A DNA stretch of 64,000 nt from Algibacter lectus (GCF_900112395.1 NZ_FOLN01000002.1:372001-436000); one strand, 5' to 3'. Positions 7,514 to 16,686 are shown, numbered from the stretch's first letter. Translations and numbers: made by a program. The notes: generated by a model not told the origin, from the sequence alone.

Positions 7514-10429
7514 TTAATCTTCAATCGCTTCGTAAATTAAACGCTGAATTTCTGTTCTAATATTTTCTTTTAACAACAAGTTTTTACCTGCATTTGGGTA
7601 GGTTCTATTTGCTAAAAATACATATACAATTTCTTCATCTGGGTCTGCCCAAGCATAAGTTCCTGTAAAACCAGAATGCCCAAAACTCTTCATAGATAAA
7701 CAACCACATGTTGGTCCTACTGTTCCCAATTGAGGTTTATCAAAACCAATTCCTCTTCTGTTATTTTGAGCTTCAAAATAACGCGTATTAAACTTATCTA
7801 CGGTTTCTTCTTTTAAATAACGCTTTCCGCCGTAATACCCTTTCTGCAAATACATTTGCATAATTTTCGCAACATCGTTGGCATTACTAAAAACCCCCGC
7901 ATGGCCACCAATACCATCTTGCATGGCGGCTCCCATATCATGCACGTAACCGTGTACTTTTTGAAAACGATAATAATTATCCTCTTCCGTAGGTACTATT
8001 TTTTTACTACTTATTTTATGGTACGGATTATACATGGTGTTATTCGCACCTAACGACTCATAAAAATGCGCTTGCGTTAATTGCTCTAACGTTCTGTCGT
8101 AATACTCTTCAATAAATTTCTTTAGAATGTAATAAGGGAAGTCACTATAACGGTATCTCAAGCGATCTAGCAATTCTGAATCTTTAATTATCTTCGGAAT
8201 AGAATCTTGATAATCAGTTCTTAAAAACAAGTTTTTGGCCACTTCAACATTAAATTCTGGACTTCTAATTTTTCTATAATATTTTGCACTAGGGCGTTTA
8301 GTTACTGTATCTAAAGTATGATAATAGAAGGGTTCCCATGGACGTAATTGAGCATAATGCGAAAGCATCTTCTTAAAAGTCACATTCTCTTTGTTAGACC
8401 CTTTGTATTCAGGTAAAACTTCTACTAATTTAGTATCTAGTGAAATAACATTTTGTTCTTCCAGCTCCATTACCAACGGCAAGGTTGCTAATATTTTTGT
8501 TAGAGATGCTACATCATAAATATCATCAAAACCCACTTTTTCTTTTCCGCTATAGGTGTGTTTCCCAAAATTTTTATTGTAAATCACTTTCCCTTTTCTA
8601 GCAACCAAAAGTTGAATTCCGGGTGTCATTTTATTGTTTACAGCATAATTAGCGATAGAATCTATTCTGTTTAATTTTTCAGAATTCATTCCCACACGCT
8701 CTGGAACAGTGTATCCCAAACGTTTTATAGCTTCACTATCTATACCTTCGCCAGCATTATAAAACTGTCCAATAGAAACAGGAAGTGTTCCTTTTGCTGG
8801 AATAGCTCCAAAAATAAGTTGTGCAGATTTTTGTTGTGCAATAGCACTGTTTTGGTAACTTACTATAACACTCTCAATATTTGCCATAGTTCTTAAATCG
8901 GCAAGTGCATATGGTTTAACAAACACATCTAAAATTACGTTGTGCGATCTAGAAATTTCGTGCAACCAACTAATCTCTTTCTCTGTAAACTTATAGCTTT
9001 TCCATGGGTTAGCATTAGAGCGATGTAAACCAACAATAACGGTATTATAAGGTTCTAACCTTCCCATTAATTCTTCTAAATTATTTCCTTTTACGGCATG
9101 TACTTTACCATACTTTTTAAGTTCATTAAAAAATACATCACCAGAATCGTCACCTAAATTAACATAAGCTATCGATTTAATTTCCAACTTTTTTAAAGGG
9201 ACTAAGTTATTCTCGTTTTTAACAACAGTAATGGCATTTTCTAGTAGTTCTTCATATAAAATATCATCTTCTGGTCTGTTTAAATCTTTGCCAAGATTAT
9301 TTAAACTAATTGGTTTATAATTCTGTAAACCAACTTTGTACTTAGCCATTAAAATCTTTTTAACCGAAAGTTCTAATCGTGCTTCTGTAATTTCACCTCT
9401 ATTATAAGCTTCTTTAATTTTAGAAATACCAATACTTACATTTTCAGACATTAGCATCACATCGTTACCAGCTTTAAAAGCAGCTAAATCAATATCGCCG
9501 GTTTCATCAAAATCGGCAGCACCTTTCATAGTTAAGGCATCAGTAAAAATAAGACCTTTAAAACCTAATTTCTCCTTTAAAATATCGGTAACAATATGTT
9601 TTGATAAAGATGAAGGCACACCAGAATTATCTAAACCAGGTACATTTAAATGCGCCACCATAACACTAGAAAGTCCTTCGGTAATTAATTTTCTATATGG
9701 ATATAACTCTATAGAATCTATGCGTTTTTCATTAAAACTAATAGTTGGTAATGTTAAATGTGAATCTTGATCGGTATCGCCGTGACCAGGAAAATGTTTT
9801 GCATTAGCCAAAACTCCAGCGCCTTGCATTCCTTTCATGAAAGCAGAAGCCTTACGAGTAACATTATCTCGGTCTTCACCGAAAGAACGGTTACCAATAA
9901 TTGGATTTTTAGGGTTAGTATTAATATCTACAACAGGTGCAAAATTAAAATGCACACCTAAACGTTTGCAATGTTCGCCAATATATCGACCAGCCTCTTC
10001 AACTAATTTATCATCTTTAATGGCTCCAAGCGTCATGTTCCAAGGAAAAGCATAAGTAGAATCTAAACGCATACTTAAACCCCATTCGGCATCCATACCA
10101 ACTAAAAGCGGGATTTTTGATATCGCTTGCAGTTGATTATTCAGTTTGGCTTGACGGTATGGTCCGCCATTAGAATATATTACACCACCAATATGGTTGT
10201 TTCTTACTAAATTTTCGACCTTAACTTTTGTTGCAGCACTTTGGCTAGACATGACCTGAACCATGTACAATTGCCCTATTTTTTCGGATAAGGATAGTGA
10301 AGCATACACACTATCTACCCATTTATGTTGAGCTTGAGGGTTGGCTGTTTCTAAGGGGTTTTTAGAATTTTGACCATAAATAGAAAGTACTGAAAACAGA
10401 CAAACTACGGTAAATTTTATATGACGCAT
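7514..10429 (-). CDS. GH3 beta-N-acetylhexosaminidase fused to a serine beta-lactamase-like domain
   Basis: A 971-aa exported protein with signal peptide residues 1-19 (FSVLSIYGQ). Residues 40-370 form a NagZ-like GH3 barrel. The catalytic nucleophile is Asp297 in FTDALTMKG, and the acid/base dyad Asp222-Ser-His224 lies in the conserved stretch at 211-224 (KHFPGHGDTDQDSH). Residues 390-570 look like a GH3 C-terminal domain. Residues 580-960 form a class C beta-lactamase/PBP-like serine hydrolase with the SxxK motif S642LTK and a HSGFTGT segment in the KTG position. The fusion suggests periplasmic trimming of peptidoglycan fragments by glycosidase plus peptidase/esterase action, but the second activity is inferred only. 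The gene leads a unit with bshA and the four-helix membrane protein. Confidence 0.88.
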   Translation of the reverse strand: MRHIKFTVVCLFSVLSIYGQNSKNPLETANPQAQHKWVDSVYASLSLSEKIGQLYMVQVMSSQSAATKVKVENLVRNNHIGGVIYSNGGPYRQAKLNNQLQAISKIPLLVGMDAEWGLSMRLDSTYAFPWNMTLGAIKDDKLVEEAGRYIGEHCKRLGVHFNFAPVVDINTNPKNPIIGNRSFGEDRDNVTRKASAFMKGMQGAGVLANAKHFPGHGDTDQDSHLTLPTISFNEKRIDSIELYPYRKLITEGLSSVMVAHLNVPGLDNSGVPSSLSKHIVTDILKEKLGFKGLIFTDALTMKGAADFDETGDIDLAAFKAGNDVMLMSENVSIGISKIKEAYNRGEITEARLELSVKKILMAKYKVGLQNYKPISLNNLGKDLNRPEDDILYEELLENAITVVKNENNLVPLKKLEIKSIAYVNLGDDSGDVFFNELKKYGKVHAVKGNNLEELMGRLEPYNTVIVGLHRSNANPWKSYKFTEKEISWLHEISRSHNVILDVFVKPYALADLRTMANIESVIVSYQNSAIAQQKSAQLIFGAIPAKGTLPVSIGQFYNAGEGIDSEAIKRLGYTVPERVGMNSEKLNRIDSIANYAVNNKMTPGIQLLVARKGKVIYNKNFGKHTYSGKEKVGFDDIYDVASLTKILATLPLVMELEEQNVISLDTKLVEVLPEYKGSNKENVTFKKMLSHYAQLRPWEPFYYHTLDTVTKRPSAKYYRKIRSPEFNVEVAKNLFLRTDYQDSIPKIIKDSELLDRLRYRYSDFPYYILKKFIEEYYDRTLEQLTQAHFYESLGANNTMYNPYHKISSKKIVPTEEDNYYRFQKVHGYVHDMGAAMQDGIGGHAGVFSNANDVAKIMQMYLQKGYYGGKRYLKEETVDKFNTRYFEAQNNRRGIGFDKPQLGTVGPTCGCLSMKSFGHSGFTGTYAWADPDEEIVYVFLANRTYPNAGKNLLLKENIRTEIQRLIYEAIED

Positions 10430-10514
10430 AAAAAGAATTAATTAAGAAATTACTAGTCGTTTAATACAATACTAATAATCATGCCAAAATAATACTTTTA
10501 AAAAGAAGATGAAA

Positions 10515-10599
10515 AGACTTTAAGATAGATTTATACAGAAGTTTGTAACAGATTTTAAATTTAAGTTGAAGTAAACCTGCTTAATCTATTTTAAAGTCT
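10515..10599 (-). terminator. Long inverted repeat downstream of the imelysin operon
   Basis: A 17-base arm at 10515-10531 (AGACTTTAAGATAGATT) pairs with 10583-10599 with one G-T wobble, around a 51-base AT-rich spacer that could itself fold. It fills the 185-base gap between the end of the imelysin operon and the start of the GH3 gene on the same strand. It lacks a long U-run, so it could be a terminator or a 3' mRNA structure. Confidence 0.4.
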
Positions 10600-10614
10600 A
10601 AATAAAACATTGAA

Positions 10615-11691
10615 TTAATCACCATCATTATCTGTTGTTGTGATAATAATAGATAAAATACTACGTACATCTACACTAAATAAAACACCTAACTCACCAA
10701 GTTTCTCGTGTAAATTCTCAACCTCTTCTGGGTTACTTGTAATAGCCGTATAAAAATTAGTTGGTATGGCATCAATAGCTGCATAAACTTCTGCTATTTT
10801 AGCTTCTACAGCATTGTTTAATTCATCATTATCAATTGTAGCGTATACATAATCTGAAATACCCAAACCATTTGGATTAAAATATACCGCCTCTAAACTT
10901 TTAATGTTATTTTCGATAATAGCTAATGAAGTATGACTAAAGTAAGCTTGTGAAATTTCTGGATTTACATTATCGGAATTCTCTAAACCTGCAGGCTTAC
11001 CTATTTTGGTGATCTTGGCATTATCAATCAAATTAAATAAACCGTTGTATAGTAAATTGAACGATCCTTTTATTCCTGTTTCTTGATTGGCTATAAAGGT
11101 TGAAGCATAAGCACCAGAGTTTACAGTACCCCAAATACCTTGAAGTCTTTCCGATTGCGTCTTTAATTCCAAAGCCGTATATTTTAAATAATTTCTTCTT
11201 TTTTCAGATGAAACAAAAGCAGCATTAACCGTTGCTAAATCGTCACCAAAAAGCAAATATTCTAAGCCTGAAAGTGTTTTTATTTGTGGACTTAATCTTA
11301 GTACAAGCGCTTCATCCACAACTTCGTTATTAATCAAAATGTTTTCTATAGCCGTTGGTAATGTTGGCCAATTGAATAAAGCCTGATGCATAAACTGACC
11401 ACGAACATCACCAATATTAAAAGCATAAATACTTCCATACGCTTTCGCGGAAACTTGCCACTGCACACGTAAAGCTTCTAAATTAAATTCTGTAGAAGCT
11501 GCTAAATATGTTTCTACAGCCGTATTTAAATTAACACTTTCTGAAACAAAATGCTCTACAGCAGGTAGAATATTTTGGTTAACAACATCGACTAAAAGTA
11601 AATCGACTTTAAATGATGCTTTTGTATTATCGTCCGACGAGTTACAAGTGAAAAGTAAAAAAGTCAGAAATAATATTGATAAATTTCTCAT
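10615..11691 (-). CDS. Imelysin-family lipoprotein lacking the GxHxxE motif
   Basis: A 358-aa helical lipoprotein with Cys16 as lipid attachment site (LLFTCNSSDDN). The repeated helical segments, the QALFNWPTLP region and the TLSGLEYLLFGDD segment identify the imelysin (IrpA/EfeO-like) superfamily of periplasmic proteins linked to iron uptake. The position where the family usually has Gly-x-His-x-x-Glu reads LSGLEYLLFG, so the histidine is absent, unlike in the other imelysin protein of the operon. This suggests a different metal ligand set or a structural role. It is the third gene of an imelysin / di-heme oxidoreductase / imelysin operon, 53 bases after the oxidoreductase. Confidence 0.85.
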   Translation of the reverse strand: MRNLSILFLTFLLFTCNSSDDNTKASFKVDLLLVDVVNQNILPAVEHFVSESVNLNTAVETYLAASTEFNLEALRVQWQVSAKAYGSIYAFNIGDVRGQFMHQALFNWPTLPTAIENILINNEVVDEALVLRLSPQIKTLSGLEYLLFGDDLATVNAAFVSSEKRRNYLKYTALELKTQSERLQGIWGTVNSGAYASTFIANQETGIKGSFNLLYNGLFNLIDNAKITKIGKPAGLENSDNVNPEISQAYFSHTSLAIIENNIKSLEAVYFNPNGLGISDYVYATIDNDELNNAVEAKIAEVYAAIDAIPTNFYTAITSNPEEVENLHEKLGELGVLFSVDVRSILSIIITTTDNDGD

Positions 11692-11744
11692 GTTTTTTAA
11701 TAGTGTTTTAGTTTTAATATGAAACTAATAAATAAATCATTTTT

Positions 11745-13151
11745 TTAAAGTGAATTCACAAAACTGATAAGGTTTTCACGATCATCAACCGAAAGGTTTT
11801 TAAAATCTTCTCTTATATTTTCTGCTTCACCACCATGCCATAGTATAGCTTCTTCAATATTTGCGGCTCTACCATCATGCATTAAATTAGTATGGCCATT
11901 TACTGTAGAAATAAGGCCAATACCCCAAAGCGGTTGTGTTCGCCATTCATTTCCAGTTGCTAAATAATCGGGTCTATTATCTGCCAAATCATCTCCCATA
12001 TCATGTAATAAAAAGTCAGAATATGGTTTTATAGTTATATTTTTAAGATAATCACTTGCCGCTTCCGTACCCGTTTTTTGATTAATAGCGTGGCAACCAA
12101 TACAATTTAATGAAGAGAAAAGTGCTTTACCTTTCAGTACGTTTTCATCCTTATAATTTCGTCTATTAGGTACTGCTAAATGCGCCTGATAAAATAACAT
12201 TTTATCTAATTGTACATCGGTAACTTCTGGAGTACCACCATTAATAGCATCGGCACAATCTTGCTGTGGTGACGGACAATTAGAATCTGAAAATAATGAT
12301 GTGGTTAACCCCATATCTCCATGTAAGGCCGCAGCAACTTGCTGTTTTAATGTAGGCGCATTGGCTTTCCATCCGTATTTACCTAAATCTCTCTCGTTTA
12401 TTTGATAATTATAAACATAATTTGCTCGACCCGAGATACCATCGTTATCACTATCGGTTTCATCTTCAAACTTTGTAATTTCTTCATCTGGCAAAGCACT
12501 AATTAAACCTAAACCAATAGTTTGTTGTGCTACTCGAGGAGACATTAGCACACCAGAAAGAGAACCAAAGGCTTCTTGAGAAAAACTATAAATTGGTTTT
12601 TGTAATTGATAAGACGTTCCGTCGGCATATTCTCCATTAATAACTTCGTAAGTTACATTAACCTTTGCTTCAAACGGAATACCATTATTTGCTCGGTCTT
12701 GAAGTTGAGTTCCATAGCCCAAAACAGGCAAAGCATCTCCATTACTATCTTGTCCTGGCATACTTATACGCATTAAAAAGCCACTAGAATCTTCACCATT
12801 AACAAAAGCTTTACCACGACCATCTTTAAAGTGACAGGTTGCGCAAGCTCTTGCATTAAATGTTGGACCTAAACCATCTCGACCTGTTGTAGAGGCCGGC
12901 GAGGAAACCCAAGTTTGATTAAACAAAGAGTTACCTGTAGCAAATTCGGCTTGCTCAACAAATGATAATCCACTGATTTCAAAACCAAAAGCATTGTTAC
13001 TTGTTGAATTAACTCCTAAATCACTAGTAAGAAACTCTTCGCCTTCTTCATATTCAATTTTAGATGTAGCCGTATAATCATCATCGGAACAACTGTATAA
13101 GCAAGTTATAATTATGGAAATAAATACGATTTTCAGTTTCATTTTAATCAT
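11745..13151 (-). CDS. Di-heme oxidoreductase (DUF1111 type) lipoprotein
   Basis: Positions below count from the TTG at 13166; subtract five for the ATG start at 13151. The lipobox is at Cys26 (CLYSCSDDD). Two heme c sites are CATCH at 108-112, in NARACATCHFKDGRG, and CIGCH at 355-359. The C-terminal HDGRA...EEAILWHGGEA stretch is typical of DUF1111 putative peroxidases or thiol oxidoreductases. The family is linked to periplasmic redox chemistry alongside imelysins, with no firmly established substrate that I know of. The frame also opens at the TTG at 13166, but that codon lies inside a strong hairpin, so the ATG at 13151 is chosen; 13142 is a further option. It sits between two imelysin genes on the same strand. 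Confidence 0.88.
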   Translation of the reverse strand: MIKMKLKIVFISIIITCLYSCSDDDYTATSKIEYEEGEEFLTSDLGVNSTSNNAFGFEISGLSFVEQAEFATGNSLFNQTWVSSPASTTGRDGLGPTFNARACATCHFKDGRGKAFVNGEDSSGFLMRISMPGQDSNGDALPVLGYGTQLQDRANNGIPFEAKVNVTYEVINGEYADGTSYQLQKPIYSFSQEAFGSLSGVLMSPRVAQQTIGLGLISALPDEEITKFEDETDSDNDGISGRANYVYNYQINERDLGKYGWKANAPTLKQQVAAALHGDMGLTTSLFSDSNCPSPQQDCADAINGGTPEVTDVQLDKMLFYQAHLAVPNRRNYKDENVLKGKALFSSLNCIGCHAINQKTGTEAASDYLKNITIKPYSDFLLHDMGDDLADNRPDYLATGNEWRTQPLWGIGLISTVNGHTNLMHDGRAANIEEAILWHGGEAENIREDFKNLSVDDRENLISFVNSL

Positions 13152-13165
13152 GATTTTAAATAGCA

Positions 13166-13192
13166 AAATCCCGAATGTATAATTCGGGATTT
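13166..13192 (-). promoter_or_regulatory. Intercistronic hairpin in the imelysin operon
   Basis: A perfect 11-base stem (AAATCCCGAAT at 13166-13176 with its complement at 13182-13192) has a 5-base loop and is followed on the minus strand by TTTTGCTATTT. It lies between the first imelysin stop and the oxidoreductase start. It may act as a partial terminator or as an mRNA-stabilising element that sets the ratio of imelysin to oxidoreductase. Confidence 0.6.
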
Positions 13193-13215
13193 CACTTTAA
13201 AAATGGGGTGTTATT

Positions 13216-14430
13216 CTATAAATTAATTCCTATTACAGTTGCGGATGCGCTAATTTCATCTGCCCAATCTTGTAAAGCAACAACACTTTGCATCACTACA
13301 CCAAAGTTAGCATCTGTTGAGTTTTCTAATGTAATTAGATAATCAAAAGGTTCGCTATTATTAGCTATTGCATTTACTTTTGCCATAGCCTCGTCTGCCG
13401 CATCTTTTAACTTTTCAGCTTGAGCTGCATCTTTTTCTTTTACTAAATCGTAAAAAGAATCTCCAGAGACATTACCATAAGCTCCAAAAACTACGTTATA
13501 AACACCTTGCGCATTTGCCCAAATATCTTTGTGCGTATTATCACTAAAGCATGAATGCTCATCTTCTTGTCCTAATCCATCAATACCATCTGTAGAATCT
13601 ACAGGGGCGATTATACGTTCCGAGCTTAATTCGTCACCAGCAATAAAGAAAGCACCGTTAATAAATTGCTTTAACGCAACATCTTCATCTAAAGCTTCAA
13701 AAACAGTTCTATAAGTACCATTTGGAGCCCAAGTTGTAGTTAATGCATTTAAATCGCTTACTAATAAATCGGTTGCTGCTTGTAAATAATCAGCTCTACG
13801 ATCTGCATCATCTGCGGTAGTATAATCGGTATACTCACGTTGCCCAGGTAAATCTTCACTTGGTAAAGTATTGTCTTGTCCCCAAAGTAAAAACTCTATA
13901 GCATGCCATCCTGTACTGATAGATTTATCGGTGGTTTCTTCATTTAAAGAAGCTAAAGTCGCTTCATCTATGGTTACACTCGTATCAGAAATAATACTTG
14001 TAAAACTACCCGCATAAGCTTCTGTTCCAGATGCTACATAATCAATATAACTTTCGTCTATTGGCCAAGCATTAAGTTGTCCTTCATTACCAACACTCCA
14101 AGCTTCATTTTCTGTATCTATAGGACCGTTGCATTCTCTATAAGCTTCGGTTTGCCCATAAATATCTCTAGCACTCAACCAAGCCGTTTTTGCTGCTGTA
14201 AAATTAGCATCAGTTGGTGTTTCTATAAAAACATCTACCGCAGTTTGTAACGACACAGCTCCTGTATAACTATCTAAATAAGATTGATAAACAAGCTTGG
14301 CGTAGTTTTCAATAACAGCAGACTTTTCGATGCTTTCACTTGTGTCTCCTCCATCATCATCACTAGAACAAGATGCTACAAAAAGTGTTAACGTAAAAAG
14401 ATAAAGCGGGTTAAATAATTTGAATTTCAT
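13216..14430 (-). CDS. Imelysin-family (IrpA-like) lipoprotein
   Basis: A 404-aa lipoprotein with Cys21 (LFVASCSSDDDG). The segment STGWHAIEFLLWGQD carries the GxHxxE motif of the imelysin family, and the protein also has REYTDYTTADDADRRADYL and a C-terminal helical repeat. IrpA-like proteins are periplasmic or outer-membrane-associated and are regulated by iron in characterised systems. They are thought to bind iron or feed it to transporters and are not believed to be active peptidases. It is the first gene of the operon and has the best promoter candidate of the window 38 bases upstream. Expression is probably iron-responsive, by analogy; I did not find a clear Fur box. Confidence 0.87.
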   Translation of the reverse strand: MKFKLFNPLYLFTLTLFVASCSSDDDGGDTSESIEKSAVIENYAKLVYQSYLDSYTGAVSLQTAVDVFIETPTDANFTAAKTAWLSARDIYGQTEAYRECNGPIDTENEAWSVGNEGQLNAWPIDESYIDYVASGTEAYAGSFTSIISDTSVTIDEATLASLNEETTDKSISTGWHAIEFLLWGQDNTLPSEDLPGQREYTDYTTADDADRRADYLQAATDLLVSDLNALTTTWAPNGTYRTVFEALDEDVALKQFINGAFFIAGDELSSERIIAPVDSTDGIDGLGQEDEHSCFSDNTHKDIWANAQGVYNVVFGAYGNVSGDSFYDLVKEKDAAQAEKLKDAADEAMAKVNAIANNSEPFDYLITLENSTDANFGVVMQSVVALQDWADEISASATVIGINL

Positions 14431-14467
14431 AATTTATTTTTATTTAGACTTGATATAAATAGAATTG

Positions 14468-14497
14468 CAAATATATTTTCTTTTTAAAGAAATCAAA
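14468..14497 (-). promoter_or_regulatory. Promoter of the imelysin / di-heme oxidoreductase operon
   Basis: On the minus strand TTTG (14494-14497) is followed after 18 bases by TATATTTG (14468-14475). This matches the Bacteroidetes -33/-7 arrangement at a suitable spacing and is 38 bases before the ATG. An 11-base palindrome (AGATTAAATCT, 14506-14516) just upstream could be an operator. The rest of the 390-base gap to 14822 shows only AT-rich DNA. Confidence 0.6.
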
Positions 14498-14821
14498 GCT
14501 TATTTAGATTAAATCTTAATAAAATATCAAAATGAACTGTTAACCTTTTTTAAATCAATCGTTTAAAACGTTTATTAAATCTTTAGAAAATATAGCACAT
14601 TTACACCAATCACTTCTACCCTAGTATTGATTTACCAAATCAAAAAAGTTTAATTAATAAATACACTTTTTCTTAAAAACAAAACTCTTCTACACCTCTG
14701 AATTTAATAGATTTAACAGTAATAATATTTAACTAATTAATAAACATTATATAACATATCATATTGTTTTAAATACGTTATTTACCACCAACATAAAAAA
14801 ACAACCAGACCAACATTATCA

Positions 14822-15781
14822 ATGGATTTTTCTACAATAGTTATTTATCTTGGCTTTACATTAGCCGCCTATTCTGTAATAGGTAATGATACCATCCAAA
14901 CGTTAGGGACTTTTCTAAGCTCTAATGAACGAAAAAAATGGTGGGTGTTGTGGCTTTATGCAGGTGGTATTCTAACATTTACCCTAATCTATGGTTACAT
15001 TACTCATGACGGCGATGTCTCTTATGGACGTTTAGAAAAATACCCTATGCCAAACCCCTTTTCATGGTATTATATATTACCTCCTATTATTTTAATGATA
15101 CTTACGCGTACCGGAATTCCTGTAAGCACATCATTTTTAATTCTTACGTTTTTTAACCAAAAGAATTTAACCGATATGGTTTTAAAATCCGTTTCTGGTT
15201 ATGCGGTTTCTTTTGTTGCCGCCATTATTTTGTATTTGGCCATATCCAAAGTACTAGAGAAAAAATTTATAGAAAACCCAATTACAGCAAAAGAAAACCA
15301 AATATGGACCGCTTTACAATGGGGTTCTACCGGTTTTTTATGGTCGCAATGGCTTATTCAGGATTTTGCCAATATTTATGTTTACTTACCAAGACAACTC
15401 GAATTATGGCAGTTAATATTCTCTTTAATTATTATATTAGTGATGCTCGCTTTTATTATCGCGAAAAAAGGAGGTGCCATACAAGGCATTATTAAATCTA
15501 AAACCAACACCGTCGATTTAAGGTCTGCTACGCTTATAGATTTTACATACGGTATTATTTTATTCTACTTTAAGGAGTTAAATAATGTGCCAATGAGTAC
15601 CACCTGGGTGTTTATAGGTATTCTGGCCGGTAGAGAAATTGCCTTAAACTACATGCTTAGAAAAAATGAACCTAGAAGAGCTATGTTTAGTAATTTAGGT
15701 ATGGATTTGTTTAAAGTTTTTATAGGCCTTGTAGTGAGTATTGTTCTAGTTTATGCTGTAAAATATTTAGCAACGCTATAA
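14822..15781 (+). CDS. Multi-pass membrane protein resembling a divergent PiT-family permease
   Basis: A 319-aa protein with about eight hydrophobic segments. Two internally similar positions recall the PiT phosphate permease signature: VIGNDTIQTLGTFLSSN near residues 19-35, and the later ELNNVPMSTTWVFIGILAGR near 255-275, with PVSTSFLILTF in the first half matching the usual PVSTTHA. PiT carriers use Na+ or H+ gradients to import phosphate or sulfate. Here the Gly-Ala-Asn-Asp signature is altered to Gly-Asn-Asp, so the substrate is uncertain. It is followed 47 bases later by a universal stress protein gene on the same strand, and the two probably form an operon. Confidence 0.55.
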   Translation: MDFSTIVIYLGFTLAAYSVIGNDTIQTLGTFLSSNERKKWWVLWLYAGGILTFTLIYGYITHDGDVSYGRLEKYPMPNPFSWYYILPPIILMILTRTGIPVSTSFLILTFFNQKNLTDMVLKSVSGYAVSFVAAIILYLAISKVLEKKFIENPITAKENQIWTALQWGSTGFLWSQWLIQDFANIYVYLPRQLELWQLIFSLIIILVMLAFIIAKKGGAIQGIIKSKTNTVDLRSATLIDFTYGIILFYFKELNNVPMSTTWVFIGILAGREIALNYMLRKNEPRRAMFSNLGMDLFKVFIGLVVSIVLVYAVKYLATL

Positions 15782-15828
15782 CCTTACTTTCATTTTAAAA
15801 TTAAAACATAACCCTAATCGTTAAAAAG

Positions 15829-16671
15829 ATGAAAAGCATATTATTTCCAACAGATTTCACCGAATTATCCTTAAATGCTTTTACATATGCTATGGAATAT
15901 GCACAAAAGTCTAATTCTAAGTTAATTGTGTATCACACTTATACTGCCGGAGATCCTTTAAATGAAGATGCTCAGGCTGTTTACAATAAAGTAGATATAC
16001 AGAACTTTAGAAGTAAAAAGGATAAATTCCCTCCATTTGAAAAACTTATTAAAAACAGTAAGGCAGGAAATTTAAACGTAAAATATGTTGTAGATGAAGG
16101 TACTTTTGTAGAGTCTTTAAAAAAGTATATTTTAAAAAAAGAAGATAAGATTGACTTGATTATTATGGGTACACAAAGTAGCCAAAATAGCCTGTTTAAC
16201 ATTTTTATGGAAACCAATACCATTAAAATATTAGAAGAAATTAGCAAGCCCGTTATTGCCATACCAGAAAAAGCTGTTTTCGATGGTTATTTGGATAATA
16301 TTGTATTTCTAGTGGATTATAAGGAAGATGAAATTATTCCGTTAGGAGATGTTATCGAAAAATCTCAAGAATTCAATTCAAAACTACATGTTATTCATTT
16401 CGATTTAGCACATGTAGAATCAATTTCTCCTTTAATGGAAACCTTTAAGCAATCGTTAGATTTAGCCCACCTAAATAATGTAGAGTTTATTTCTATAGAT
16501 TCTATTAACCTGAAGAAATCGTTAACAGAATACTGCATTAACAACAAAATAGATATGGTTTGCTTAATAAACCATAAACGGAATTTTTACCAACGTCTAT
16601 TCTCTTTTAGTTTAACTGAAGATTTGCTAAACAATTTCGACATCCCGATAATGGCTATTTATCGTGACTAA
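15829..16671 (+). CDS. Tandem universal stress protein (UspA superfamily)
   Basis: A 280-aa cytoplasmic protein made of two Usp domains, about 1-145 and 155-280. The first begins MKSILFPTDFTELSLNAFTY, the classic UspA strand-loop, and has LIIMGTQSSQNSLFN, where the ATP-binding type would have a G-2x-G-9x-G(S/T) motif. The glycines are not fully kept, so nucleotide binding is doubtful. The second domain is more divergent. It is probably co-transcribed with the upstream permease-like gene and may regulate or protect it. A perfect palindromic terminator follows. Confidence 0.85.
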   Translation: MKSILFPTDFTELSLNAFTYAMEYAQKSNSKLIVYHTYTAGDPLNEDAQAVYNKVDIQNFRSKKDKFPPFEKLIKNSKAGNLNVKYVVDEGTFVESLKKYILKKEDKIDLIIMGTQSSQNSLFNIFMETNTIKILEEISKPVIAIPEKAVFDGYLDNIVFLVDYKEDEIIPLGDVIEKSQEFNSKLHVIHFDLAHVESISPLMETFKQSLDLAHLNNVEFISIDSINLKKSLTEYCINNKIDMVCLINHKRNFYQRLFSFSLTEDLLNNFDIPIMAIYRD

Positions 16672-16686
16672 CAAAATATAATCCAT

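Noticed and set aside
14431-14821. Hidden gene or RNA in the 390-base gap
   Set aside because: Only a promoter-like pair and short palindromes were seen; stops are frequent in all frames.
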